A stretch of DNA of 64,000 nucleotides from Liquidambar formosana (lineage: Eukaryota; Streptophyta; Magnoliopsida; Saxifragales; Altingiaceae), in contig CM077831.1 in NCBI GenBank assembly GCA_039720395.1, forward strand, positions 11,051,803-11,115,802, read 5' to 3'. The position numbers and the translations under genes are program-made. Under the pieces are notes generated by a model. It saw nothing but the letters and a program-made list of their open reading frames with translations. It was not told the origin of the DNA and ran no database searches. Below, in pieces: positions 36,422 to 48,384 of the stretch. Positions within the stretch are counted from its first letter, which is position 1. Each line of letters starts with the position of its first letter.

Positions 36422-39400
36422 GTGGTATCAGAGCCATGATTATGCATAATACAAAATACATATGGGCTGGTAATTATGGTGTAGTTGAATGATTCAAAAA
36501 TCTGGAAAATTTTTCTGCATAATTGGTTTTCCTCCATGGCTGAACCTAGGGTTTGGAACCCTAGGTCAATTCTCTTTTACTCCTCTTCTAATTGATGGTT
36601 AAGTGTAGCCATGGATGCAATAGGTTGCATAGGGTTTGAGTTTGGAGAAGAAGAATAAGGAAACTAAGGTTTTATAAAACTGTTATGAACAGTTTTCATG
36701 GTAGCCATGAAAAACCGTCATCTTGTTTTGCATGCCGAATTCAGAGTTCTTCTCCAAAATTTTCGAGCCATATATGGTTAGAAAGCTCTTCGAATAAGCT
36801 TTCCAACCCAACAAACGGTGCGTCAATCCGAGTTCTGTAGTGAAAGTTATGAATTTTTTACTACAGGCTGTCTGGAAAGACAGTTTTGCTCGGGAATGAT
36901 GCAATAGCCACAACTTTGAGTTATTGATGGAGATCAAAGGCATGGAAATGGTTGCCACCACTTGGGTTATGTTCTAGACATGGTAGGGAAAGGTTCCCAA
37001 GCATTTAGATGCATCATAATTGGATTAAGATGCTAGAACAGAAGGAAGAAGGAGAAGAACACCATGGAGGCTGAATCTGGGTTTTAGAACCCTAAGGTTC
37101 TTGCAATTAATTCTAATTAAAGCTGCTGTATTTATGATGGAAGATCATTGTAGGATCATTATATATCATGTGTATATGATTTTCTTTAAGTTTCAAAAAG
37201 GTTTTGATGGAAAAAGATTCAAAAAGTTTGAAAATTTTTCATGAACAGCATAGCAGATTTTCTCTGCAGAAAAGTCATCAATGGAGTTTTGATTAGAACT
37301 TGAGTTAGGGAACTCCAAATTGCATGAAACCAATTGCATTAGTTTCCTAAGACATGTAGGATACTGGGAAAATTTGTTTGGTAGCCTAATTCATTCATCT
37401 TGCTGGGTTTTAAATCAATTTCTGATCATGGACAGTGTGCTGTCAAATTCTGGGCAGCCTACTGTTGTTTTAATTGTTTAGAACAATTGGTGATGATTTG
37501 ATCATCCAAACCTCTTCTATTAGCTTAGTATTTCATGTAGGGACATGATACAAAAGCTGGTTTCAATGGAGGAGTCGAATTGATAAGGATTTAGAAGCTA
37601 TTGTGACCTTCAAGGTCTGCAACAATGGCTCCAGCAATGGGTTTTGGAAACCCTGATTGTTCTTGATGATGGCAGCCACTTCCACCACTTCTCACATGTC
37701 CAAGGGCTTGTCCCACACCCCTGTAGTCCTCTCCCTTGGTTGGCCATGGCCTCCCACAGCCGTTGGTGGCCATGGCAGCCTAGCCAAGCTCAGGCAGCCC
37801 CCTGGTAGTGATGGCTGCATAGAGTTAAGGATGAAACCCTAATTTTGAGTTAATGATGAAACCCTAATTTCATTATGGCATTAATTAAAACCCTAATTGG
37901 AATATTAATTACCTTAATTAAGAGTTAATGATTGGTCATTAAATGACCAATCATGGTTATTAATTGTTAGGGCATAATTAATACCATTAATGATGTCTAG
38001 GGTTAGGGTTTTGGAAACCCTAATTAGTGTAATTAATTAAGGGTAATTAATACCCTATTTGGCATTAATTAAACCCTAATCCCTTTTATTAAATACCGTA
38101 TGAACCTAGGGTTTTAATGATTGGTTATTAAATGACCAATCATAAGGCATTTAATGATTAGGGCTTGCATTTAGGGTTTAGGGTTATGCATTTAGGGTTT
38201 AGGGTTTTAGGAAACCCTAATACACTAATTCATCATTTAATTGATTTTATTTAATTCCAATGTTAATTATTTAATTAATATTGATTAATTTTATAATGTT
38301 TTAAATGGTTTAAAATACAATTGGGGATTAAATTAAAATCTGGAAATTCTTAATTAAATGAAATTGTTTTGTTTAAATAAGGAAACCCTAATATTGGATA
38401 TTAGAGTTATTTTAGGAAACTTTATATGTTTCTATTAATTTGATTAATTGAAACTAAATGTCTTAAATGTTAAGACTTTATTTAAATCTGGATATTTTTG
38501 TTTAAACCTAATAAGATTAGGATGCATTAATGAGATTAATGTAAATCATTCAAGGGAATTACCATAATGCCCATATGTTTTAATGCTTACAGTTTTTCTT
38601 TACATTATGCAATGAGATTGTATGTATGTGTTTGGATGATGATTATGGACTATACCCCTTAAACCAATTGTGATTGGCCGTCTTATGAATGGGATGTTAT
38701 TATTTACAAGAGTTGTAATTTTATTAAGGTGATGTAATTTATTTGGGGCTTGCATGCCACCTTCCCTCCCCCTCTCTCTCTATCATTCTCTTATGTACCC
38801 CACATTCCCTTTATGTATCCCTTTCTTTAAATTATGTAAATGTTATGTAATCGAGAGCGCACTAAGGAGCATGGTGGACCCAAAGGAGCATGATAGAGCC
38901 CAACAAGCCAATGGTGGAGACCATCAAGCCAAGGGAGCAGATTGAAGGACTTGAAAGCTTAGAGAAGTGTTTCAAGACAGCATGCATGTTTCGAATGTGT
39001 TATTTTACGATCACCTACACCCACCTTAGACCTTGGATTCAATCTATTGGCTTGGATTGAATCCTCTCAAAGTCCATAATCATCATAGTGGGAGCTTTAA
39101 TTTATGAGATAATTGTATTAGCTCCAATACCATAGTTTGGTATATGTTACCTATTCACTTAGGGACTAATATCAAAATATGGTACTTTATATATGTTGAT
39201 ATATAATAGCATGCGATGTATGATTTATAATAGCATGAGATGTATGATTATAAATAGCATAATTTATACGTTTAAATTTTGATACATAGGATGCATGTTA
39301 ATTTGATGAGACCCTTTAAAACCCCTCTTATTTAATATTAAGTTGAAAATGGAGAAGTCATTGGGGAATGAATTCTTCATTGCCTTCCATCATTATAGGA

Positions 39401-39480
39401 TCATCTAACGTCCCTTAATGTGGGTACTTGGCTGCAGACATGTAGGAGCTACCCATGTTAAAGACATTACTTGAAACTAT
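36422..39480 (+). other. Copia-2a leader and decayed 5' interior
   Basis: No convincing gag. A GC-richer patch at 37590-37850 and an AT-rich patch with TTAATTAA and TTTAGGG motifs (37850-38500), including ATTGGTCATTAAATGACCAAT (an inverted repeat). Short ORFs on both strands (36683, 37591, 37657, 38754) have counterparts in Copia-2b but no recognisable domain. Confidence 0.6.
38164..38217 (+). repeat. Telomere-like TTTAGGG repeats in Copia-2a
   Basis: Two pairs of TTTAGGGTTTAGGG separated by TTATGCA, matching 16773-16818 in Copia-2b. Confidence 0.7.
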
Positions 39481-39510
39481 CACATATGAGATATCATGGG
39501 GTGCCTAAAC

Positions 39511-39733
39511 TGGTATATACCAAGAAACTAACATGTGAGGTATATATTTGGCGAAACATACCTGTGTGAATGATGGGTTTAACTTAACTAGGGAAGTATT
39601 CCAAGAAACTAACATGTGAGGTGTATGTTCCCTAGAGGCAAAACGATTGGAACTTGTTTATGAAGCAATAGACAAAGAGTTGTCTTCTTATTGTGGGTTA
39701 GAAGCCAAGAAACTAACATGTGAGGCTTCTAGG
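39511..39733 (+). repeat. Three hairpins with one shared 17-nt loop (Copia-2a)
   Basis: Loop AAGAAACTAACATGTGA at 39522-39538, 39603-39619 and 39707-39723. Stems: TATATACC/GGTATATA; CTAGGGAA + GTATTCC / GGTGTATG + TTCCCTAG; TAGAAGCC/GGCTTCTA. A weaker, partial fourth match lies near 39470-39495. Confidence 0.85.
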
Positions 39734-40079
39734 TCACAGTGGGACCCCAATCCCCATTAGGAATGAGATTCCCGAATTCCATTAGAGGGTGTATGGAATT
39801 TGATAAAATAGTGGGCGGTACCATATGATTAAAGACCCAATCATTATGGATAAAAATGAAATCTAATTCTCTGTTTATGTAGATTACCTAATTACTCACC
39901 TCAAAACCCCTATTTCCTAATATATAGGATATTGATAGTTTGACTAAACCCGATTTCTTTGATTGACTTAGGAAATTGAGAATTGTTCTCAACTTCAAAA
40001 GATTGTTTATATGCTATTAGGCCTTTTATTAAAGGCCCTCCATAAAACATCCTAAGAAGAAAAAGACACTATGCGCAAT

Positions 40080-42760
40080 TGGCATCTTGTTGCCATGCTA
40101 TATGATAGTATTGATGACTAATGAGCTTCAGAAGCAAAATTAGTAAATGCAAGTGCCTTTGATGTCCTACATCACATACAAAGGTTGTATTGTGAGTAAA
40201 ATAATACTATAAAGTATAGTACTTGTAAAGGACTTCTTCTGGACTAGGATGTAATAAAAGTTGTTTATTAATAATCATTCTTTTGAAAAATGATTAATCA
40301 CATAGAATAGCTTGAGAAGCTAGATGTGATTTAAAATGGAAGCATAGAGGAAAACAAGTCTTGAAAAGTCAAAGACAAAGAAATATAATTATTTTGTAGT
40401 AAACATAAGGTATTGTAAAGGAAACTTGATAAAGTATCAGTCTTCCTAGAAGAACTAAACTTTTGAAGTTTTGGTTCATGCTCTAAACTAAATTGTTGGT
40501 TAGTTCTGCTTCTTGGTTTTTGGATTCTAGTATAATCTAAATCGAAGCAGAAAGTTAAGTAGATAATAAGTTACCTTTAAAAATTTTAATAGAGCAAGAG
40601 TTGCTAGATTAATTTTGGGAACTTATTTCTTAACTAGGTCATTTAAGACATTCTAGAAATTTGATTTCTAAATTTAAATGACTAATTAGAGCGAATGCAA
40701 CGTATTCCGAGAATACAAGAGATGTAGAGACTCTCATTTAAATGTAACGATTATGACTTGATTATGAGATGACCAAACCCATCTTTTACTTGGTGAAGTG
40801 AAAGAGTTACATTTATAATTTGACTAATACATTGTGATGTATATAGTCATGTAGAGCATGCATTCAATTACAATAGACTCATCTTAGAATACCATAGCTC
40901 AATGGTGAATCTAAGAGAACGAATTGAACCCTATTAAGATATGGTTTGATCCATGATGAGTTTTACTAATGTATCCATCTAGGATATACCTTAAAATTGC
41001 TACATATTGATAATTTAGGGTTCACTCCAGTTTTGTCCCAATTATATCAGATATGATATGGGAAGAAACCCAACTTAAAGAAGTTAAGGCTTGGGCTTGT
41101 GCTACGTTTGTCTAGAAACATAATGTAGACAATCTGGAAATAAGGTCAAGTAAGTGTTGAATTATGGTATATCCTAAAAGTGGTTGGGATAGTATTTCTA
41201 TTACTCTAATGAACAAAAGTTGTCCATTAGGATGATTGCTGGATTTTCTTGAGAAAGAGTTCATTCAAGAAAGATGCAAAAGTAGATAGAATTTACAGAA
41301 TTGTTTGTAAAGCCACAAACCAACAAAGATCCAACCCTTACCCCTATTGAGGCAAAACCTTTAATTACACCACATTCTTTTCATAGATCAAATTGGATAT
41401 TTCTTTAACATAAGAGAGATATTGTATCTCCATTAGAATGTGAAAGAATTGTTCTTTGGTGATAAAGATCACCAAGATAATCCTATTGATTATGACTAGA
41501 TGATGTTTCACATCAACTTGAGAAATGACTAAGAGTCATTAAATCCAATATGGATAGGTAGAGACCTAAAAGGCTTGGCTATTTAAGAATGTTTTCAACA
41601 TAGGCAAAAAGTTGTCTATAAAGAAACTTGTTTGATAATAGTTATGCTGAAATCCATTTGGATCTTGTTATCTGTAAACACACATTTTGAATATAAGATA
41701 TGTAAAAAAGGATATAAAGATGTTATATCAAATGGTGAAAAACCATAAAAGTGTGTAAGTTATAGAAGTCTATTAATAGACTACAAGGTTCTCATAATTA
41801 GAACATCTATAAAGTTGAAGTAATCAAATTGTTTGATTTCTCTCATTGTATAGATGGACCATGAGTGTATAAAAGGTTAGTGGGAGTGCGATCGTTTTTC
41901 TTTATCCTAAGTATGGATGACATCATAATCATTATGAATGATATATGAATGTTATCTAATGTAAATTTTTAGTTTTTGGAGAAAAGCTAATTCATGAAAG
42001 ATTTGGCAAAAGCATCCAATAAGATCTATAGAGATAGATCATATAGATTGCTAAGTATCTCCAAATCATCAAACATAGTTGAAATGTTGAAGGAGTTCAA
42101 CATGGAGAATTCTAAGGGAAGTCTGATTTACTTCAGATAAGAATTCATTATTCAAGGGCATGTGCCCTAGGATAACACAAGTAAGATTCTTAAAGTGTTA
42201 AGAAGCCTTGTTTTACACTATGTATTGAACCTGATATCTATTATGTTGTAATTGTTACAAATAGTTATCAATAAATTCAAATTTGGAATATTGGATTGTA
42301 TATGGAAATTGTAAACTCATAGTAGATGGGTATATGGATTTGGATATAATCCATATGGGGTATATTTTATATTCACTTTAGTTGGTGAAATACTTAATGG
42401 AAGAACTGTATGAAAGATACAGTGGATTCCATTATTAAGGGTGAATTAATTGTCACATTGTCTAGGAGACTGTTTGGATCTATAAGTTCATTTAGAACTT
42501 AGAGTTGTTCCTTCCATTGAGTTGCCCACACCTTGTTTTGTGACAACAATGGGTCTATAGCTCAAGTATAGGAATCACGGTCTTATCAAAAGTCCAAACT
42601 CATAGAGTGAAAATTCCAAGTGATTAGAGGAATCATTGGAAGAGGTAATAGATACATTACAGAAGATATTATCTACATAAGTTTTTGTAGACCTACTGAC
42701 TAAAGCTTTAAAACATAATTGGTTATGTCTAAGACCAACATCTTGAGAAGATAGGTATGC
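40080..42760 (+). pseudogene. Decayed copia pol of Copia-2a
   Basis: Pieces in shifting frames follow the copia order: integrase end and linker (KHNVDNLEIRSSKC, 41130-41160), RT (a MLKSI motif near 41640; KVSGSAIVFL then MDDII in place of YVDDI, 41877-41935), and RNase H / C-terminus (CDNNGS-like stretch near 42545, TKALKH near 42700). Many stops and small losses. The same damage is present in copies b and d, so it predates their spread; enzymes must have been supplied by another element. Confidence 0.78.
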
Positions 42761-42797
42761 GATACATGGTCGATTGGCTTTAGTGCAAGTGGGAGAT

Positions 42798-44457
42798 TGT
42801 TAGGATTATGCCCTAGAGCCAATCATAGAGATGATTGTTAAGGGATTAGGAACAATCATTTGATTTCATTTATGTATGTCACATTTATTATTGATTTAAT
42901 AAAAGGGCTTATTCTATTATGTTTATATGCATCATTTATATTTACATAATATGTCCATGGAGTTAGAGTTGAGAATATGGAATTACAAAGAGTTGTAATT
43001 TTGAGACTGTAGATATATCTCTGTACTAAACTCCTAAAGCATTCCTAGTTGAAGGTTCACTATGATGGACAATAATGAACCATAGGACTAGCACTTGTTA
43101 GGTTGACTCTATAGGAGGATAGCTAGTCTCAAGCTATTTGTGTGGAGACACTACAACCAACAAGTGGGTGCCTATTACGAGAATAGGTACACTGAATGTG
43201 ACCAAAGATATGAGATAAACTGAATGGAGTTTTATCCTGCCTGTCAATCAGTTTCTCATTGTTATAGTGGTACAAGTAATCCTTAGACCTGAGACACCAT
43301 AGTTGTCGTATGCATGTAGCTTTAGAAGTTTGATAACACTAAGTGCAAATCCTATTCAGGGGTTTGCAAAGGTGTTCATTGGCCCTACTGCTATGTGTAT
43401 GAAGGCATGTGAGTGATCAACAAGGGATCCATCACTCTCAGGAAAAAGAGAGAGAATGTCTCATATAGCATTCATAATATAACTCATTAAATCCATGGCC
43501 ATGGTAGGATGAATATGAAAAGAGTTTCATGAGTTCGTCAATGAGTTGATATCTATGAATGAGTATAAAGTAATTGAACTAGGGACTTGACAGACTTCCA
43601 TGTCCTATTAGTTCAATTGGAGACATTGTGTTGAAGGAAGGATGCAATTGTAACCTATAAACTATAACAGAAGGGTTCTTTGTAAATGACTATTCACCTC
43701 ATTAAGGATCGCACCATGAGCCATATGCTAGGTGTTACTCATGGTTAGTAGAAGCCCTAATTGATATAAGTGAGTTATAATCAATTAGGGAATTGGAAGG
43801 AGTTCCAATTAGACCCTAAATGGAAAGAGTTCCATTGTGCACACCTCGTGCTATTCCTACTACTTAATGATGTGAACCCAATGGGTCACACACTGATCAT
43901 GCAAGAAGGGCTTTAAAGTCTATGAGAGAAAGGGTTTTAGTGAATAAAGAATAGTTCTTTATAGGCCTATTTGTATTTGATACAAATAATAGGGGTTAAT
44001 GTGCAATTAAGTGTAATTACACATAACCCTATTAGGGTTTCTTCCCCATGGCCAGCCCCCTTTAGTGGGCTGCCTATATAAGTCACACTTACGTGTGACA
44101 TGGCAAAATAGGCTTGCACAATAAACCCTAGCCGTCCAGCCCTTTGGAGGCTCTCTTCTCTCTCTCTCTCTTCTCCACCTCTAGCAACAACAAGGAAGAA
44201 GAAAGAAAAGGCTTGAAGCTCTAGCTAGGTGTGGATACCGTTGGAGGCAGCACACTTGGGCTGCTCATTCACCGCTGTCCGGAGTAGAAGCTTGGAGCAA
44301 AACGGAGAAGACAAAAATCCTGTAAGTGTTCTAACCCTCTTCGTAGTTAGGGTTTGATTTTGTGTTATGCATAGTTAGATTCATGGGATTGGGAATCGTA
44401 GGAAAAATTTTTTTATATTCCGCACTTCTATTTTTCCCTCTTGTTCGATTCCCAACA
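42798..44457 (+). repeat. Copia-2a 3' LTR
   Basis: 1660 bp, next to the polypurine tract. TATA box and both flanking inverted repeats as in the 5' copy. Confidence 0.95.
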
Positions 44458-44824
44458 GATCAATGTGTTCAAAATTGGTGTAAAAGATGCGAACAAGGTA
44501 GGTGTACATGGGTTTCTTCATGAATAGAAAAGAATCCCATCCCAAGAGTCGAAAATAATTTGCAATTATAAGAAAATATTCTTCAAAGAAATCAAGGAGG
44601 GCATATTTACCGAAGACAATGGAACGATGACTGAAATCCTCGTCATATTTGTGTTGTGCATCAAGAGAAGTGAAATCATACCCATAGACTTCTTCGGGTT
44701 GTTGTTCCACAGGAGGTTGCACGAGAGGAGGGTTTTGAACCCTAGGACGCAAGTTTCGTGAAGAACCCTCACCCATATGTGATGGAGCTTGTCGTTTGGA
44801 TAGATTTTTGGTCTTAGGAGCCAT
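44458..44824 (-). pseudogene. SIRE extra (env-like) gene, N-terminal part
   Basis: Starts with ATG at 44824 (MAPKTK), followed by a basic, low-complexity N-terminus and a proline/glutamine patch, then the start of the plant-transposon-protein domain (FGKYALLDFFEEYF ... LVRIFYTNFEHID). The frame is interrupted at the Copia-2a insertion site and resumes at 34763. It lies about 440 bp downstream of the pol end, same strand, with its own TATA-like box about 90 bp upstream of the ATG. In SIRE-type elements this position is taken by the so-called env-like gene. Confidence 0.7.
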
Positions 44825-45264
44825 GGGAGTTAGGGTTTTAGAAGTTTAGAGAGAGAGAGAAGAGAAACCGTCACGGGAAAGGGTGTTATTTGAAATGAAA
44901 AGTTGCGGGTCATATATATAAAATCGCAGATTTAGTCAACTAAATTGCCCTTTCAATCAACTGAATGGACTTGTGAAAGAGGATAGAAGCTACTGCCTGA
45001 ATTAGTAGACTGAAAAGCCAGTTCAGTCGACTGATTTGCTCTTTTAGTCGATTGAATTAACCAAAAGGTTCCAGTAGTGGCAAGGCTAGATTCAGTTGAC
45101 TAAAATGCCAATTCAGTCGACTTAATCACCTAGTAATTCAGTTTAAGCCAAAATTTCACAAAAAATGCAATTCATAAAGTATGAAACACATGAAATCATC
45201 AAGATATATGTAAATCATGGATTAAAAGTCAAGTTATGCATTAATTCACTACATCATGCATTAA
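44825..45264 (-). promoter_or_regulatory. Spacer between SIRE pol and extra gene: palindrome cluster plus TATA
   Basis: About seven variants of TTCAGTCGACTGAA (44931-45145), the same motif as in the LTR (32756-32911), followed in sense direction by TTTTATATATATG (44923-44911) and a CT-rich leader before the ATG at 44824. This looks like a stand-alone promoter for the extra gene (inference). Confidence 0.6.
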
Positions 45265-45896
45265 ACACATCCTTAGTTCTCTTTTAATGAAGTTAAAACG
45301 GTCTTCTTGAAGAGGTTTTGTAAAGATATCGGCCAATTGATGATCGATACCTCTAAAATCGATTTCAACATCTCCTCTTGGACATGATCTCTTATGAAAT
45401 GATGTCTTATCTCAATGTGTTTAGTCTATGAATGTTGTATGGGGTTCTTGGTCAAGTTAATAGCACTAGTATTGTCACATTTAATGAGAATGTGATCAAA
45501 GTGAAGTCCATAATCCTCAAGTTGTTGTTTCATGTACAACACTTGTGCACAACAACTACCCGCCGCAATGTACTCGGCTTCGGTGGTTGAGAGTAAAACC
45601 GATGTTTGTTTCTTACTAAACCAATATACTAAGGAATGACCTAGAAAATGGCAAGTCCCACTAGTGCTCTTGCGGTCATCTTTGCCACCGGCAAAGTCCG
45701 CATCGAAATAGCTAAGCATATAAAAAGATGTATACTTAGGAAACTATAAGGCAAGATTAATAAAACCACTTTAGTATTTAAAAATACGCTTAACGGCAAG
45801 CATGTGAGATTCTTTAGGACATAATTGAAATTTAGCACATAAGCAAACACTAAACATGATATTGGGTCTACTTGCGGTTAAATAAAGTAGACCATC
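45265..45896 (-). pseudogene. SIRE-type copia pol: RNase H part
   Basis: Continues from GMIGS at 48385 with LLYLTASRPNIMFSVC (45890-45840), then YFDADFAGGKDDRKSTSG, SVLLSTTEAEYIAA and KCDNTSAINLTKNPIQHS, and after a stop (45426) TKHIEIRHHF. The catalytic residues of copia RNase H are recognisable. Frames change at least once (near 45740). Separated from RT by the solo LTR at 45897-48384. Confidence 0.85.
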
Positions 45897-48384
45897 TGTG
45901 AACCCATGAAAGCGTTCCATAAGGATTGGCGGAAAAGATTTGGGTTTGAAAAGGAAAAAAGAAGTCACCGCCTTATTTTTTGAAGGAAACAAGGAAAACG
46001 CTAAAAACTTTGTTTTAAGAAAACAATTTGAATGACTCCATGTTTAAAAAGGAAAGGCAAAAATATTCTTTTGGAAACCAAAGAAATCATGGATTCGGAG
46101 GCTAAGTTATGACATGGGAAGGTTCTAGGCAAAGCCTATTGGCACCCATGTCACCGTTTCGGTCTCTCGATTTATTTGGGCTAAATTAAAGTCTTTTTTC
46201 ACTCACAAATCAGCATATATCACCACAAGACAGCATATATATCATATATTCCATCCATTCATCCATGCACAATAAACAAATGAAAATAAAGAAAAAAAGA
46301 AAAGAAAACAGAAAACTAGGATGCTTGGATCCTAGGGTGGACTTGAGCCTCAAAGCACCTACGTACCATGCAACGAAATACATGGATCAAAGTGCACATA
46401 GTTCGATTAGAATTAGGGTTACGACCTGATACAAATCTATGGTAAAAACCCTAAGTTTCCTTATTTGAAAAGATAGAAAGTGTATTGAATAGTCTAAATT
46501 TGAAAACTTCCATAGGATGGAAACTTTGATAAAAAATCAGTATTTATTAATTAAGGAAACCTTTAATTAAACCATAGACTCATATTAAGAAATAACCCTA
46601 AAGGGGGAGAAGAGAAAGAGTTAAGGAAGAAAGAAGTGAATTGGGGCACTTCCACACCCTACTTACCTTTGCACAATAATTCCAAGCAACAACAGCCTTG
46701 TATGCAATAAAGCAATTATCACCCTTATTTGCATCCTTACACATGCTCAAAACAAGACAAAAAGAACAAAATAGCAATATGGACAAAATAGTATTATGGG
46801 CTAAAATCATTCACTAAACATACAAACAACAGAAATAGCAAACTCTCATAAGCCCTAATATAATCCTAGAACCATGACATGCATAAAAACCCTAAACATC
46901 CACTAACATGCATGCAGAAAATATCATAGTTATCCTATATATGAAACATATACAGCAACCATGAAGAAAAACTTAAAGAAAACTCTAACCTAGCATGCTA
47001 TATGCAACTTACATGAAATAAAGACAATGGAAACCCTAGAATCACAACTATACATTAACTCCTATGAAATAAACCTAAAACATGCTAAACTCATCATGAA
47101 CAACAAATATTTCATGTATATTAACTAACCAAAGTATTAATACATGATAAAAATCTATCTTTAACATGCAATAAGCCTATTTTATAAGAAAACTCATATT
47201 CAACATGAATACAGAAAGAGGTTTTACCTTAGGATAGCTTCCTTGCTGTTGTAGAGACTCTCCTTTTGACTCGTGGATGACTTGAGTCAATCTTCTTCAA
47301 GGCTACAGCAAGAACTCTAGGTCTCTTTCATCTCTCTCTCTCTTATTCTCTCTCACAAACTCTAATTTAATGCATAAAAATGGCTATGGGTGCCTCCCCT
47401 TGTGTTGAAGCATAGGGGGTATTTATAGAGTTTCATTAGGATAAATTAATTACTGGGATTAAAACCCTAAAAATTAATCCAAGGGTTATTAGAGACTCCC
47501 TTAGTGCTTAAGTAACTCAAAATTTACCAAAAACTAGAAGGAAATACATCCAAAAGAGCCCAAATACGTCAAAATAGGTAAGAGTCCGCTTCAGCAACAA
47601 AGTAGCAAAGAAATAGGAAAGTGGTCTCGAGTGACCACTAGGGCCTGGGTGGCTAGCCACCTGGGCTCAAGTGGCTAGCCACCCGGGGTTGGGTGGTCAC
47701 CCGAGCTCGCTTCAGTTTTTTGCCTATTTTTTACTCCTTTTCCTTCTAGGAGTGTTTCAGGGGGCAAATCAACTCCGATTTTGATGAAACAAAAGCCAAA
47801 ACGACCGTGTTTCGATAAGGAATACATTTTTGAACATCTTAGGATAAAAACCACTAACCATGGGGGCATGGTTAGGTTTGACAATGGCAGTTAACCACTA
47901 TGCTCTACCTTTGCAAAGCATAGGTATGCACATAGGATTGAACCAAATGTTTTCCAAACCAAAATTAAACTTTCTAAAACACTTTTAGGGATAAAATGAT
48001 GACTAATTAAATTCAATTTGAAAAGATTTGATGAAAAATTGTGCGTTAATTTGAACTAACCCAAAGAAGGGTCAATTAACCAACTTGAACCATATTGAGT
48101 AATTTTAACCCTAAGCCATTAATTCATCAATATGAACTCCAATTGACAATTTGGAGATTTTTTTAAGGTCAAATGAAAAGTTTGTGACTTAAAAGATGAC
48201 TATGCCCCTCAAGTCACAAAAGCTCTTATTATCCTTCAAGATCAACTCCGAATTGAGCCAAAATTCATATCCATTGTCCTTATGACCCTAAAAAGTTAAT
48301 GCAAGTGACTAGACCCAAAAATAAAACAAAAACCTACATGAAATGATGAGCCCTAGTAAGGTGGTGCAAAAATGGGGTGTGACA
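45897..48384 (-). mobile_element. Tat solo LTR inside the SIRE pol (2488 bp)
   Basis: Begins TGTCACACCCC (48384) and ends GGTTCACA-like (45897) on the minus strand, with no interior. Flanks CCATC (45892) and CTACC (48385) fit a TSD with two transitions. Palindrome 47628-47703 with two perfect GTGGCTAGCCAC units; TATA box 47428-47420; hairpin 2 at 46359-46401; hairpin 1 at 46110-46153. Solo LTRs arise by recombination between the two LTRs of one element. Confidence 0.85.

Larger units (their letters stand above)
34764..44457 (+). mobile_element. Copia-2a: complete, very young, non-autonomous Ty1/copia element
   Basis: LTRs 34764-36421 (1658 bp) and 42798-44457 (1660 bp) look identical by eye apart from two extra T in a T-run of the 3' copy. 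The TSD GATCA lies at 34759-34763 and 44458-44462. Primer site TGGTATCAGAGCCA at 36423-36436; polypurine tract AAGTGGGAGAT at 42787-42797. No long ORF in 6.4 kb of interior. It disrupts the SIRE extra gene. Confidence 0.95.

Noticed and set aside
18547..36436. tRNA genes at the primer binding sites
   Set aside because: Only the stretch complementary to the tRNA 3' end is present; no cloverleaf can be formed.
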